In this document: positions 1-8,952 of the stretch, piece by piece
Layout: each line of letters begins with the position of its first letter
Numbering within the stretch: position 1 is the first letter of the stretch
From: Allobosea sp. OK403
Lineage (GTDB): Bacteria; Pseudomonadota; Alphaproteobacteria; Rhizobiales; Beijerinckiaceae
Direction: 5' to 3'
NCBI RefSeq assembly: GCF_900113835.1
Contig: NZ_FOQV01000017.1
Span: 1 to 64,000, forward strand
DNA: 64,000 nt
The notes under the pieces: generated by a model
What the model was told of the DNA's origin: nothing
What the model saw: the letters and a program-made list of their open reading frames with translations, nothing else
The model's database searches: none
Translations under genes and position numbers: made by a program

Positions 1-588
1 GATCAAACTCTCAGATTGTATACTGAGTTTGTTCCGGCAATCGCTGCGTATTGACGGAGTCATTGCTTGACGACCCAGGCTTTCACCCAAATCATCAGCG
101 ATGGCTCTTGTAAAACGCAGCACACCGAAGTCTCGTTCGACTTAGCCTAAGCTAAGTCCGCAAGAACTCCGCCGTCCACGTTTCTCTTTCTGTCTTCAGT
201 TTTCAAACAGCGGCACTACTCAAAAGACAGGGCTGCGTACCGATTGCTCGGCTACAAAGCCCAAAGGTCTCAATGAAGCGCGGGAGGCGGCGGCGCCAGC
301 GGCGTTGCCGTCTCGATGGCCGCTGTATAGGCCCCACCTCCCAACCCTGTCAACACAGATCGTGAAACTTTTTAGACAGCGCATGAGTTTTTCGAAAACG
401 GGGCCGTTGGGCCGCCATTTTGGGGCTGAATCGGCCCCTTGCTGCCTCCCCTCACCGGGAGCTTCGCTTCATTTTTCGGAAGCGGCGCGATTTTTTTCTG
501 AAAATGCCGATCGAGCCTCGTCCCTGCGATCAGAAGGAGACCCTGGGCCTGGTCCGAAGCTCTTCCGCTCGGCGCCACCGCGGACATC
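1..588. other. Intergenic region, no gene seen
   Basis: I see no convincing coding region here. ORFs on both strands lack family features and a ribosome binding site. There are small dyads, for example 8-bp arms at 139-146 and 151-158 (gacttagc / gctaagtc), and a ggggc/gcccc stem at 422-438 that might end the leftward kinase transcript, though it has no T-run. Confidence 0.5.
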
Positions 589-1968
589 TCACGGCGAAGC
601 GAGCGGAAGCACCAGCATGACGGCAAAGCCATCGGCCCTCATAGCGAAGCGGATCGCGCCGCCATGGCTGCGGATCACGTCGGAGGCGATGGCGAGGCCG
701 AGCCCCGATCCGCCCTTCCCAGTGGAGCCGGATGTGAACGGCGCAATGATCGAAGCCCATTCGGAGGGCGAGATGCCGGGACCATCGTCGAAGACCTCGA
801 CCATCGCCTGCGGCCCATCTTGCGAAACCGTCACCGTCAGGGCCGTCACGGCGCCATGGGTCAGGGCGTTGTGAATGACGTTGGACAGGGCCTCCCTCAG
901 GCTGACAGCATCGGCAGCGATCATGATCGCGTGCTCGGGAGCCTGGAAGGCGATGCGCACCTCGCGATGAAACGACAGCGGAACCGCATCAGCCAGCACC
1001 GCCCGCGCGAGAGCGATCAGATCGAGCTGCGCCATCGCGACCGCATCCGAGCGATGGATCACCATGGCGTGGCTGAGGAGCTGGTTCGTCAGGCGCCGGA
1101 GTTCGGTGCTGCGATGTTGGATGCGCTCGATCTGCGCCTGGCGCTGAGCGGAGTTCCGCGTCGTCGACAACAGCTCGACCTGGGCGTCGAGCGCTGCCAG
1201 CGGCGTCCTGATCTGGTGGGCGGCATCGCCGATGAAGCGTTGCATGATCCGGATGCGGCCGCTCAGGCGTTCCATGAACATGCTGATCGCGCTGACCAGC
1301 GTGTGGATCTCGGTCGGCGTCTCGATGCTCAGCGGGCGCAGATCATTGGGATCGCGCGCGGCGAGCTCCTGCTCGATGCGGGCGAGCGGCGCCAGGGCGT
1401 AGCGGATGGCCAACCCGCCGGCGAGCAATGTCAGGAGGCTCATCGCCGCGATGATCAGCACGGCTCTCAGCGTCAGATCGCGCGCGAGCGCGAGGCGCGC
1501 CTCGCGCGTCTGCGCCAGAACGACATAGGCCCAGCCGGTGACGGACGGCGTCGACAGATATCGGCCGATGGCGGCGATCCGGACGGGCGATCCCTGATAG
1601 GTGCCATCCGACAGGATCGCCCCCTTCTGCGCGGCGGTAACGCTCCCGGGGAAAGCCAGGTCCGGATAGCCCGCGACCACGATGCTGCGCGTATCGGTGA
1701 CGCTATAAAAGACCAGGTCATAGGCGGAGAGCGAGGCAAGGGCCGCAGCCGGCGGGTCCAACGCGATGACGCCGCCCTGGACGAAGATGTTCTCCGCGAG
1801 CTGGATCACCCCGCCGACGAGGAGCCGGTCATAGGCTTCATCGGCCGCGACACGGGCATAGGAATAGGCGGCGACGCTCAACGCGACCGCGCCCACTGAG
1901 ACGCCCGCGACGATGAAGAGCAGGCTGCGCGCGTAGAGCGAGGAGCGAAGGCGCTCACGCAACGACAA
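589..1968 (-). CDS. Sensor histidine kinase (TctE-like, transporter-linked)
   Basis: Membrane sensor kinase of a two-component pair. A first membrane helix (about residues 14-36) and a second (about 168-188) flank a periplasmic domain of the 2CSK_N type often found beside transporters. A HAMP-like segment follows, then the H box with His251 in DAAHQIRTPLAAL, an N box (NVIHNAL) and G boxes (DDGPGIS, GSGLGLAIA). I chose the TTG start because the longer reading frame would run 17 codons further into the regulator gene; the TTG start overlaps that gene by only 14 bp, typical of translational coupling. The partner is the regulator just upstream, and the pair diverges from a NitT/TauT-type transporter that it may control. 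The ligand is unknown. Confidence 0.88.
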   Translation of the reverse strand: MSLRERLRSSLYARSLLFIVAGVSVGAVALSVAAYSYARVAADEAYDRLLVGGVIQLAENIFVQGGVIALDPPAAALASLSAYDLVFYSVTDTRSIVVAGYPDLAFPGSVTAAQKGAILSDGTYQGSPVRIAAIGRYLSTPSVTGWAYVVLAQTREARLALARDLTLRAVLIIAAMSLLTLLAGGLAIRYALAPLARIEQELAARDPNDLRPLSIETPTEIHTLVSAISMFMERLSGRIRIMQRFIGDAAHQIRTPLAALDAQVELLSTTRNSAQRQAQIERIQHRSTELRRLTNQLLSHAMVIHRSDAVAMAQLDLIALARAVLADAVPLSFHREVRIAFQAPEHAIMIAADAVSLREALSNVIHNALTHGAVTALTVTVSQDGPQAMVEVFDDGPGISPSEWASIIAPFTSGSTGKGGSGLGLAIASDVIRSHGGAIRFAMRADGFAVMLVLPLASP

Positions 1969-2620
1969 TTTGATACCCCAGCCCGCGCATCGTCCTGATC
2001 TCGACGCCGGAGCCGGCAAGCTTCCGGCGCAAGCGGGTCACATATTGCTCGACGGCATTGGGGCTGGGCTCCTGCTCGAAGCCGAAGAGCTGGTCGATCA
2101 GCTCTTCCTTGGAGAAGATGCGCTGCGGCCGCCCGGCCAGGATTTCGAGCACGGTGAGCTCCCGGCGCGTGAGATCGAGCGAACGGCCGTCGACGGAGGC
2201 GATCCGCGCGCTGCGGTCGACCGTGACCCGGCCGCATTGGATGATGTTCGTCGCCTCTCCACCGCCCCGTCTCAGCAGCGCGCGGGCACGCGCCTCCAGC
2301 TCGCGATAGTCGAATGGCTTGATCAAATAGTCGTCGGCGCCGAGATCCAGCGCGCTGACCCTGTCGTCGACCGCCGAACGTGCGGTGAGGATGAGCACGG
2401 GGGTCGCGTTCCGCTTCATGCGCAGATCCTTGAGGATCGCAAAGCCGTCCCGCCCTGGCAGCATCACATCGAGGACGATGAGGTCATAGGCCTGGACCTC
2501 GGCCAGATCGCCGGCCACGGCGCCGTTCTGTTCCCAGTCCACGGCGTGGCCCATCCGCTCGAAGCGCGCGACGATGGCCTCCCCGATATCGACCATGTCC
2601 TCGACGACGAGAATGCGCAT
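1955..2620 (-). CDS. OmpR/TctD-family response regulator
   Basis: 221-aa regulator. The receiver domain has the acidic pair E7-D8, the phospho-acceptor Asp51 (LIVLDVMLPG) and the conserved Lys near 101 (DYLIKPFD). The C-terminal half is an OmpR-type winged helix (LTRRELTVLEIL ... VEQYVTRLRRKL ... GLGYQ). It is the first gene of the pair with the overlapping kinase and is divergent from the ABC transporter beginning at 2756, so the 135-bp gap is the likely target promoter region. Full length for the family. Confidence 0.93.
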   Translation of the reverse strand: MRILVVEDMVDIGEAIVARFERMGHAVDWEQNGAVAGDLAEVQAYDLIVLDVMLPGRDGFAILKDLRMKRNATPVLILTARSAVDDRVSALDLGADDYLIKPFDYRELEARARALLRRGGGEATNIIQCGRVTVDRSARIASVDGRSLDLTRRELTVLEILAGRPQRIFSKEELIDQLFGFEQEPSPNAVEQYVTRLRRKLAGSGVEIRTMRGLGYQIVVA

Positions 2621-2755
2621 TCACCGTTTTCCTGCACCGTTCCCTTGCGCCGCCAGGTGAGGCAGGCGCCAGTCAGTTTCGTGTCAGTTCGGCCCTGTAG
2701 GGTCCAGCCAAGCATCCCGAAACGTGGATGCAAGGCAACGACTTTCGGAGGAAAC

Positions 2756-3523
2756 ATGACGCTTCCCGCGCAATCTGCGCCGCTGCTCGATGTCGACGGC
2801 GTCACGCTGCAATACAAGACGCGCGATGCACTGGTCACGGCGACCTATCGGGTCAGCTTCGAAGTGCATCAATCCGACCGCTTCATCCTGCTCGGGCCGT
2901 CGGGCTGCGGAAAATCGACCCTGCTCAAGGCGATCGGCGGCTATCTGACCCCGGTCGAAGGCGCGATCCGCCTTAAGGGCCGCGAGGTCAAGGCTCCCGG
3001 GCCTGACCGGATGATGGTGTTCCAGGAGTTCGACCAGCTCCTGCCCTGGAAGAGCGTGATCGAGAACGTCGTCTTCGCCCTTGAAGCCAGCGGTCGCTCC
3101 AGCGGCCGCGAGGCGATGGACAAGGCGCGCCACTATGTCGACATGGTCGGCCTGTCGAAATTCGCCGACAGCTATCCCCATACCTTGTCGGGCGGCATGA
3201 AGCAGCGCGTCGCGATCGCCCGCGGCATGGCGATGGAGCCCGACGTGCTTTTGATGGACGAGCCCTTCGCCGCGCTCGACGCCCTGACGCGGCGCAAGAT
3301 GCAGGACGAGTTGCTGCAGCTCTGGGAGGACACGAAGTTCACCGTGCTGTTCGTGACGCACTCCATCGAGGAGGCGATCCGCTGCGGCACGCGCATCCTG
3401 CTGCTGTCGCCGCATCCCGGCCAGGTCCGCGCCGAGCTGAACAGCCTGACCGCGGAAGAGGTCGGCACGGCCTCGCAGGTCGCGCTCGAGGCCCGCATCA
3501 ACGACATGCTCTTTGCGCATTGA
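2756..3523 (+). CDS. NitT/TauT-type ABC transporter, ATP-binding protein
   Basis: 255-aa ATPase of the nitrate/taurine/sulfonate importer class. It has Walker A (GPSGCGKST), Q loop (FQEFDQLLPW), signature LSGGMKQR, Walker B (VLLMDEPFAALD) and the switch His (VTHSIEEA). The reading frame is open well upstream, but this ATG is preceded by a strong GGAGGA ribosome site at 2747-2752 and begins the family homology. It is the first gene of an operon with the permease and binding protein downstream. The substrate cannot be told from the sequence. Confidence 0.93.
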   Translation: MTLPAQSAPLLDVDGVTLQYKTRDALVTATYRVSFEVHQSDRFILLGPSGCGKSTLLKAIGGYLTPVEGAIRLKGREVKAPGPDRMMVFQEFDQLLPWKSVIENVVFALEASGRSSGREAMDKARHYVDMVGLSKFADSYPHTLSGGMKQRVAIARGMAMEPDVLLMDEPFAALDALTRRKMQDELLQLWEDTKFTVLFVTHSIEEAIRCGTRILLLSPHPGQVRAELNSLTAEEVGTASQVALEARINDMLFAH

Positions 3524-3530
3524 GGTCGAC

Positions 3531-4406
3531 ATGAACGCATCCACCTCTCCGCTTCATATCCGCCCCGAGATCATCCGCGACCAGCAAGCGACGGATGTGC
3601 CCGCCGTCGAGAAGGCGCTGACGCCGTTCGAGCGGATCTACCGCATCGGATTTGTCCGCAAGGCCGCCCTGCTGATCGCGCTGGCCGTGATCTGGGAGAT
3701 CTATGGTCGTTGGCTCGGCAACCCGCTGCTGTTCCCGACCTTCACCGCGACAATCGAGGCGTTCTGGGAGAACCTCGCCAATGGTGTCATCCCGGCGCGC
3801 GCCTTGTCGTCGATCCAGACGCTCTTGATCGGCTACGGCATCGGCATCGCGCTTGCCTCGATCCTGACGACGGTCGCCATCGGCTCGCAGATCGGCACCG
3901 ACCTGCTGGAAACCCTGACATCGATGTTCAACCCGCTGCCGGCGATCGCCCTGCTGCCGCTGGCGCTGATCTGGTTCGGCCTGGGGGAAGGCAGCGTCAT
4001 CTTCGTGTTGGTGCATTCCGTGCTGTGGGCAATCGCGCTCAACACGCATTCCGGCTTCCGCTCGGTGTCGAACACGCTGCGCATGGTCGGCATGAACTAT
4101 AATCTGCGCGGCCTGCGCCTGGTCGGGAAGATCCTGATTCCGGCCGCCTTCCCGAGCATCCTGACCGGGCTGAAGGTCGGCTGGGCTTTTGCCTGGCGCA
4201 CGCTGATCGCAGCCGAACTCGTCTTCGGCGTCTCGTCGGGGTCGGGTGGTCTCGGCTGGTTCATCTTCGAGAACCGCAACCAGCTCGAAACCGCCAATGT
4301 CTTCGCCGGGCTGTTCACGGTCATCATGATCGGCCTGTTCGTCGAGAACGTCATCTTCGCCGCGATCGAGCGCAACACGGTCCAGCGCTGGGGCATGCAA
4401 AGCTGA
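3531..4406 (+). CDS. NitT/TauT-type ABC transporter permease
   Basis: 291-aa inner-membrane permease with about six hydrophobic segments and the EAA loop region (NTLRMVGMNYNLRGLRLVGKI, followed by IPAAFPSILTGLKVGWAFAW). The start chosen is the ATG after GAGGTC, seven bases past the ATPase stop; a TTG six codons earlier would overlap the ATPase gene. It forms the channel for the flanking ATPase and binding protein. Confidence 0.92.
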   Translation: MNASTSPLHIRPEIIRDQQATDVPAVEKALTPFERIYRIGFVRKAALLIALAVIWEIYGRWLGNPLLFPTFTATIEAFWENLANGVIPARALSSIQTLLIGYGIGIALASILTTVAIGSQIGTDLLETLTSMFNPLPAIALLPLALIWFGLGEGSVIFVLVHSVLWAIALNTHSGFRSVSNTLRMVGMNYNLRGLRLVGKILIPAAFPSILTGLKVGWAFAWRTLIAAELVFGVSSGSGGLGWFIFENRNQLETANVFAGLFTVIMIGLFVENVIFAAIERNTVQRWGMQS

Positions 4407-4474
4407 GGCGGCGACATCTCCACAAGACCATAAGGCCGGGCCAATCCGGCATCATCATCCGGGAGGACAACACG

Positions 4475-5509
4475 ATGAACATCACCAGACGGTACATCAC
4501 AAAGCGCCTGGCCGCCCTTCTGACAGGCTCGGCCCTCACGCTCGCGATCAGCGCCCCCGGCGCCATGGCCGAGGTGAAGGAGGTCCGGATCTCCAAGGGC
4601 TACGGTATTCTCTATTTGCCCCTGATCGTGATGCAGGACCAGAAGCTGCTGGAGAAGCAGGCCGCCAAGGCCGGTCTCGGCGATATCGCGACCAAATGGC
4701 TGGTTCTCGACGGCGGCAACGTCATCAACGACGCGATGATGGCCGGCACGCTGGATTTCGCCGGGACCGGCGCGCCCGGCTTCGTCACGCTCTGGTCGAA
4801 GGCCAAGGGCATTCCCAATGTCGAGGTCATCGGCATCGGCGGCATGAGCGCGACCTCGCTTTCGCTCAACTCGATCAACCCGAATGTGAAGTCGCTGAAG
4901 GATTTCACCGCGAAGGACAAGATCGCGCTTCCCGGGATCAAGACCTCGCTCTCGGCCGTCGTGCTCCAGATGATGGTGGCCAAGGAATTCGGCCGCGAGA
5001 ACTTCGCCAAGCTCGATCCGATGACCGTCAGCCTGCCCCATCCCGAGGCGCTAGCAGCCTTGACCTCCGGCAAGACCGAGATCACCGCGCATTTCACCTC
5101 GCCGCCCTTCTCCTTCATTGAGCTCAACGACCCCAAGGTGCATCTCGTCGCCGATTCCATCAACGTGATCGGCAACATCACGCTCGACGTCGTCTTCGCG
5201 CCGAAGAAGTTCGTCGACGCCAATCCGAAGATGACCGACGCCTTCCTCGCCGCCCTCGACGAGGCCTGCGACTTCATCGCCCAGAACAAGGACGCCGCGG
5301 CCGAGATCTTCGTGCGGGGTTCGCCGGTCAAGGTCTCGAAGGACGAGGTCCTGACCATGCTCAACGACAAGGGCGCCAAATTCTCGGCCACCCCCGACAA
5401 GGTGATGGATTTCGCCGAGTTCATGGGCCTTGCCGGCACGATCAAGGTGAAGCCGGCCAAATGGACCGACATGTTCATTCCGCAGATTCACGGCCGCAAG
5501 GGCAGCTGA
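4475..5509 (+). CDS. ABC transporter substrate-binding protein, SsuA/NMT1-like
   Basis: 344-aa periplasmic binding protein. The N-terminus has a basic stretch, a hydrophobic core and a cleavage site near AMA/EVK (about residue 33), so it is Sec-exported. The body shows the NitT/TauT fold pattern (GYGILYLPLIVMQ, MMAGTLDFAGTGAPGF). A GGGAGG ribosome site precedes the ATG. It ends the three-gene operon ATPase-permease-binding protein and a hairpin follows at 5547-5576. Ligand unknown. Confidence 0.9.
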   Translation: MNITRRYITKRLAALLTGSALTLAISAPGAMAEVKEVRISKGYGILYLPLIVMQDQKLLEKQAAKAGLGDIATKWLVLDGGNVINDAMMAGTLDFAGTGAPGFVTLWSKAKGIPNVEVIGIGGMSATSLSLNSINPNVKSLKDFTAKDKIALPGIKTSLSAVVLQMMVAKEFGRENFAKLDPMTVSLPHPEALAALTSGKTEITAHFTSPPFSFIELNDPKVHLVADSINVIGNITLDVVFAPKKFVDANPKMTDAFLAALDEACDFIAQNKDAAAEIFVRGSPVKVSKDEVLTMLNDKGAKFSATPDKVMDFAEFMGLAGTIKVKPAKWTDMFIPQIHGRKGS

Positions 5510-5546
5510 CGCAATCCAAAATACCGGCCCCGGCGGGCCCAGACAT

Positions 5547-5576
5547 GGCGGCCTCACCGGGAGCTATGAGGCCGCC
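5547..5576 (+). terminator. Hairpin after ABC operon, possible terminator
   Basis: Perfect 10-bp inverted repeat (ggcggcctca / tgaggccgcc) with a 10-base loop, 38 bp after the binding-protein stop codon. There is no clear T-run after it, so it may end transcription with Rho or simply protect the 3' end. Confidence 0.45.
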
Positions 5577-5855
5577 CTCGCCTCCTTGCCTGTTGATCCA
5601 GAAGGCCTCGCCTTCCGGATCCGGGTCATCGCGCCGTCATCTGCGGCTCGCATGAGGCGACGATACTCGCTAGATTTCCGCAATGCGCCCGACACAGATT
5701 CGCAGCTGTGACCTTTCACCCCTACGGAACTCGCCGCGTCGCGAGCCCCGCCATGCCGAGCGCTCCGGCAATGGGGCCGTTACGCTCGCGGCGGCCAATA
5801 GGGTGGAAACCGAAACCGTGGTTGCGCGTTCCGGTCGCATCACGGAGACGAAACG
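5577..5855. other. Intergenic region, no gene seen
   Basis: The remainder of the gap between the transporter operon hairpin and the small upstream ORF. Nothing codes convincingly. The promoter of the lipoprotein unit should lie in its right part. Confidence 0.4.
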
Positions 5856-5930
5856 ATGATCTTTGAGCTTATGTCAGCCATGGCGGGATATGACGCCAAC
5901 CATAATCACTCTGAGGGGCTTCAGTCATGA
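5856..5930 (+). CDS. 24-codon upstream ORF overlapping the lipoprotein start
   Basis: Short frame starting MIFELMSAMAGYD with a GGAG ribosome site eight bases before its ATG (cggagacgaaacg). Its TGA overlaps the lipoprotein ATG as ATGA, the arrangement of translationally coupled genes. It has no recognisable family. It could be a leader peptide or just a fortuitous frame; the ribosome site and the overlap are the only support. Confidence 0.4.
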   Translation: MIFELMSAMAGYDANHNHSEGLQS

Positions 5931-6241
5931 GAGGTATTATTGCGGCCGCCGGCATGCTGAGCCTGGCCCTTCTGGCAACCGGCTGCGTCCAGCAGAGCCG
6001 CGAACGCGTGATCGTGGCAAGCCCCGAGCCCGGTCGCGGTGCCGCAATCACGAAGCGGATTACGCCCGATGGCGTCGGCGGCCTGTTTCTTCCAGACGGA
6101 TCGCGTGTCGAGGTGGATCGCGCCGGGGGCTTCACGCTGCCCAATGGCGACTATGTCCGCCGAGACGCATCCGGTGCACTGAACTTGCCCAATGGTTCGC
6201 GCTGCCTGCCCGACGGGCAAGGCGGGTATGGCTGCCCGTAG
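5927..6241 (+). CDS. Small lipoprotein with glycine-rich internal repeats
   Basis: 104 aa. A signal peptide ends in the lipobox LLATGC with Cys20 as the lipidated residue, so it is predicted to be membrane-anchored. The rest is built from about three and a half repeats of 16 residues: DGVGGLFLPDGSRVEV, DRAGGFTLPNGDYVRR, DASGALNLPNGSRCLP, then DGQGGYGCP. The ribosome site GAGGGG is nine bases before the ATG. The function is not recognised. The repeats suggest a small beta-structured surface or envelope protein; two later Cys could form a disulfide. Confidence 0.75.
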   Translation: MRGIIAAAGMLSLALLATGCVQQSRERVIVASPEPGRGAAITKRITPDGVGGLFLPDGSRVEVDRAGGFTLPNGDYVRRDASGALNLPNGSRCLPDGQGGYGCP

Positions 6242-6350
6242 CGCATCGGCCCGAAAAGTGGGGACCGGTTTTCGGGAGAAGCCGATGCGAGACAAAAGCC
6301 TGCAGCATTCGACGGGCCATGGCTTCGCAGGTGATCCGAGTTTGCTTCAC

Positions 6351-6455
6351 TAGAGCCGTTTCCGCTCCAATTGGATCGTTCAACGGCTCTAGCTCTTCGT
6401 TTCAACGCGTTTTCTTCACGCGAACCGGTCTCCACTTCGCTCGAAAACGCTCTAG
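6351..6455 (-). repeat. Dispersed palindromic repeat, copy 1
   Basis: About 105 bp bounded by TAGAGC and GCTCTA. Read leftward it contains the family core (cgttttcgagcgaagtgg, ccggttcgcgtgaag, aacgcgttgaaac) followed by an inner stem (gagccgtt ... aacggctc). It lies after the lipoprotein gene. Confidence 0.8.
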
Positions 6456-6500
6456 CTCGGGCCACCTGCATGCCGGACGACGATCAATAGGTCGGATATC

Positions 6501-7283
6501 TCAATAGGTCGCCCGGCCGCCTGACAGGTCGAAAATGCCTCCGGTCGAGAAGGAGCATTCGTCGCTGGAGAGCCAGAGCACCATGCGGGCGACCTCCTCG
6601 ATCTCAACGAAACGCCCCATCGGGATGCGGCCGAGGATGTCGGCGCGGCGCTCAGCCGAGATCTCCCTGGCCATGGCCGTCTCGGCAGCGGCCGGCGTGA
6701 CCGCGGTGACGATGATGCCATCCAGCGCCGTCTCCTTGGCGACGCTCTTGGTCAAGGCGAGCAGCCCGGCTTTTGAGGCCGAATAGGCCGCGGCCTTGGC
6801 CATGCCCTCCTTGCCCTGGATCGAGGCGATGTTGACGACATGGCCGCGCAGGGGATGCGGCGTGATCGCGGAGGTGCGCGCCGGCTGTCCGCGCATCAGC
6901 CCGACAACGGCGCGGGTGACGAGATAGGAGCCGAACAGATTGACCTGCAGCACGCGCTGGAAATTCTCCGGCGTCGTCTCCCAGACCGGCTTCACCTCGC
7001 CGAGCACGCCCGCATTGTTGACCAGGATATCGATGCGACCATGGCCTTTGAAGACGGCCTGCGCTGCGGCCTCGACCGCGGCAGCGTCGGTGATGTCGAG
7101 CTGGCGCGCGCTGGCGCCTTCGCCCAGCTCTGCCTCGGCCTCGGCAAGGGCTGCGCTATTGGCGTCCCAGAGCTCGACGATCGCCCCGGCCTCGGTCAGG
7201 GCACGTGCGATGCCGCGCCCGAGCCCGCCGGCGCCGCCGGTGACGATGGCGATGCGGCCACCAAGATCATAGCGCGCATTCAT
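6501..7283 (-). CDS. SDR-family oxidoreductase
   Basis: 260-aa short-chain dehydrogenase/reductase, expected to use NAD(P). The Rossmann motif TGGAGGLG is near residue 15, then NNAG, the catalytic Ser in NIASIQG and the YxxxK pair in YSASKAG. The C-terminal SGGRATY is typical of classical SDRs. Its ATG overlaps the stop of the upstream 7283-7981 gene (TGATG), so the two are cotranslated. The pair diverges from an IclR-led transporter operon, which suggests it acts on the imported compound. Substrate unknown. Confidence 0.92.
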   Translation of the reverse strand: MNARYDLGGRIAIVTGGAGGLGRGIARALTEAGAIVELWDANSAALAEAEAELGEGASARQLDITDAAAVEAAAQAVFKGHGRIDILVNNAGVLGEVKPVWETTPENFQRVLQVNLFGSYLVTRAVVGLMRGQPARTSAITPHPLRGHVVNIASIQGKEGMAKAAAYSASKAGLLALTKSVAKETALDGIIVTAVTPAAAETAMAREISAERRADILGRIPMGRFVEIEEVARMVLWLSSDECSFSTGGIFDLSGGRATY

Positions 7284-7981
7284 CAGCCGGCGCTCCAGGC
7301 CGTCTTGGTGCGGGTGATCTGATGGCGGTACAGGCCCAGTGAATAGGGTCCGCTCCCGCCGATCGCATCGAGCTTCTCGCCGGCCAGCTCCGCCTTGGCG
7401 AGCCCGACGAAGGCCGCCTCGTCGCCCCAGCCTTCGAGCAGCAGCACCCAGCGCGGCACGGCATTGGCGACGCCGCGCGCCTTCTGCTCGGCGGTCGCGA
7501 CGCCACTCGCCTCGGCGTCAGCCGTCAGCAGGTGCACGCCGGCGACCCCGGGCCTTGCGAGCAAGTCGGGAATGGTCTGGCGCAGCAGCGCAGCCTTGTG
7601 TGCAGCGGCCTCCGCATCCGCCACGTCGTAGCGCAGCGTCGCGATCAGGCCGCCCTGGGCCGGGCCGGTGCTATGGGCGACGCGGCAGATCGAGCGCGCG
7701 ACGGAGCGGAAATGCTTCACCGCCGCGAGCGTCCAGGGCGTCGGTGCGTTGACGCGGGCGGTGTAGTCCTGGCTCTTGAGGGTTTCGACGCTCAACGCCT
7801 CATAAAGATTGAAGAATTCAAGGTCGGCATCGATCGCGGCATAGCGCCGCCCGCGCGTGAAACCGGGGATGCCGAGTCGTTCCGGCATATGCTCCTGGCC
7901 ATGCCAGGCATAGAAGATCTCGCGGCCTTCCGGCGCGATGTCATGCCAGATCGCGACCGCGCCTTCTCCAGATAAGCTCAC
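7283..7981 (-). CDS. Uncharacterised protein, possible dimeric alpha/beta-barrel
   Basis: 232 aa from the GTG used here. The ATG two codons earlier abuts GGGAGG with no spacer, whereas this GTG sits six bases after it. There is no signal peptide or membrane segment. The N-terminal WHDIAPEGREIFYAWHGQEH and IPGFTRGRRY, and a similar second half, look like two ferredoxin-like (EthD/antibiotic-monooxygenase-type) units. That fold call is an inference. It is coupled to the downstream SDR and probably serves the same catabolic step. Confidence 0.7.
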   Translation of the reverse strand: MSLSGEGAVAIWHDIAPEGREIFYAWHGQEHMPERLGIPGFTRGRRYAAIDADLEFFNLYEALSVETLKSQDYTARVNAPTPWTLAAVKHFRSVARSICRVAHSTGPAQGGLIATLRYDVADAEAAAHKAALLRQTIPDLLARPGVAGVHLLTADAEASGVATAEQKARGVANAVPRWVLLLEGWGDEAAFVGLAKAELAGEKLDAIGGSGPYSLGLYRHQITRTKTAWSAG

Positions 7982-8049
7982 TGACATCCTCCCGGTCGGG
8001 TCTCGTTAGGGCGCGTTGACTCCGCCTCTTGCCGTTCGTATATGAAATT

Positions 8050-8076
8050 CAATTCTGAATTGGAAATCAATTCCAA
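8050..8076. promoter_or_regulatory. Candidate IclR operator in divergent promoter
   Basis: Two overlapping perfect palindromes in an AT-rich patch: caattctgaattg (8050-8062) and ttggaa-N5-ttccaa (8060-8076). They lie 25 bp before the IclR start and between divergent genes, the usual place for an IclR-family operator. Confidence 0.55.
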
Positions 8077-8100
8077 AATAAAAATCGCAAGGGATGAAAC

Positions 8101-8952
8101 GTGACGATCGCAGCGGTGGAGCGGGCGTTGAAGGTGCTGGAGGCGTTGTCGGGCGAGCCCGATGGCGTCGATCTCAGCCTGCTCGCGGAACGCCTCGATC
8201 TGCCGGCCAGCGCGACGCACCGGCTTCTGGCGACGCTCACCGAGCGCGGTTTCGTCGCACAGGACCCATCCAGCGGCGCCTATGGGCTGACGCTGAAGCT
8301 CTCCCAGCTTGCCTTCCGCAATCTCGATCTGCGCGGCCTGCCCGATGCGGGACAGATCGTGCTCGACGGGCTTGCCATCGCGACCCGCGAATATTGCCGC
8401 CTCGCCGTGGTCGAGGGCGAGAGCCTGGTCTGGGTCGCGCGGGCTCAAGGAGCGACAGCTGGGCTGCGCTACGAGCCGCCGATGGGCACCGAGATTGTGC
8501 TGCACGCCACCGCGACGGGAAAGGCCTGGCTCGCCTCCTTGCCGGAGGCCGAGGCGCTGCGCATCGTCTGCGCGCGCGGTTTCCGGGCTGACGGCCGCAC
8601 CGGACCCAATGCCTTGCAGGATGTCGATGCGCTGCGTGCCCATCTCGACGAAACCCGCCATCGCGGCGTCGCGCTCGCTGTTGAGGAAGGCGAGATCGGC
8701 ACCGTCGCGATGGCGACGACCTTCCGCGCCGGCCCAGACAGCGATGCTCCCGTCGCAGGCACGCTGAGCGTCGCGGGCCCGGCGGCGCGCATGAGCGAGA
8801 GCCGGCATGGCGAGATCAGCGACGCCTTGCGCCAGGCCGCGCGGGCCATGGCGGAGATCTGGCCACTGCGGCGCCGGCAGATCCAGAGCCTCGTCCCCGC
8901 CGTCGCAGGCGGCGAGCCGCGCCACAGTCTTTCCGCGGGGATAAACGCATGA
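8101..8952 (+). CDS. IclR-family transcriptional regulator
   Basis: 283 aa. An N-terminal winged helix (residues 1-65, recognition region ASATHRLLATLTERGF) and a C-terminal effector domain (VEGESLVWVARAQG, HATATGKAWLAS, ALAVEEGEIGTVAMA). The start is a GTG after a weak aaggga site. Its stop overlaps the permease ATG (ATGA), so the regulator leads the transporter operon. The palindromes just upstream suggest autoregulation and control of the divergent SDR pair. Confidence 0.93.
   Translation: MTIAAVERALKVLEALSGEPDGVDLSLLAERLDLPASATHRLLATLTERGFVAQDPSSGAYGLTLKLSQLAFRNLDLRGLPDAGQIVLDGLAIATREYCRLAVVEGESLVWVARAQGATAGLRYEPPMGTEIVLHATATGKAWLASLPEAEALRIVCARGFRADGRTGPNALQDVDALRAHLDETRHRGVALAVEEGEIGTVAMATTFRAGPDSDAPVAGTLSVAGPAARMSESRHGEISDALRQAARAMAEIWPLRRRQIQSLVPAVAGGEPRHSLSAGINA

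Noticed and set aside
305..874. 189-codon plus-strand frame at the window's left end
   Set aside because: It overlaps the histidine kinase on the other strand, has no family features, and its residue pattern is that of an antisense shadow.
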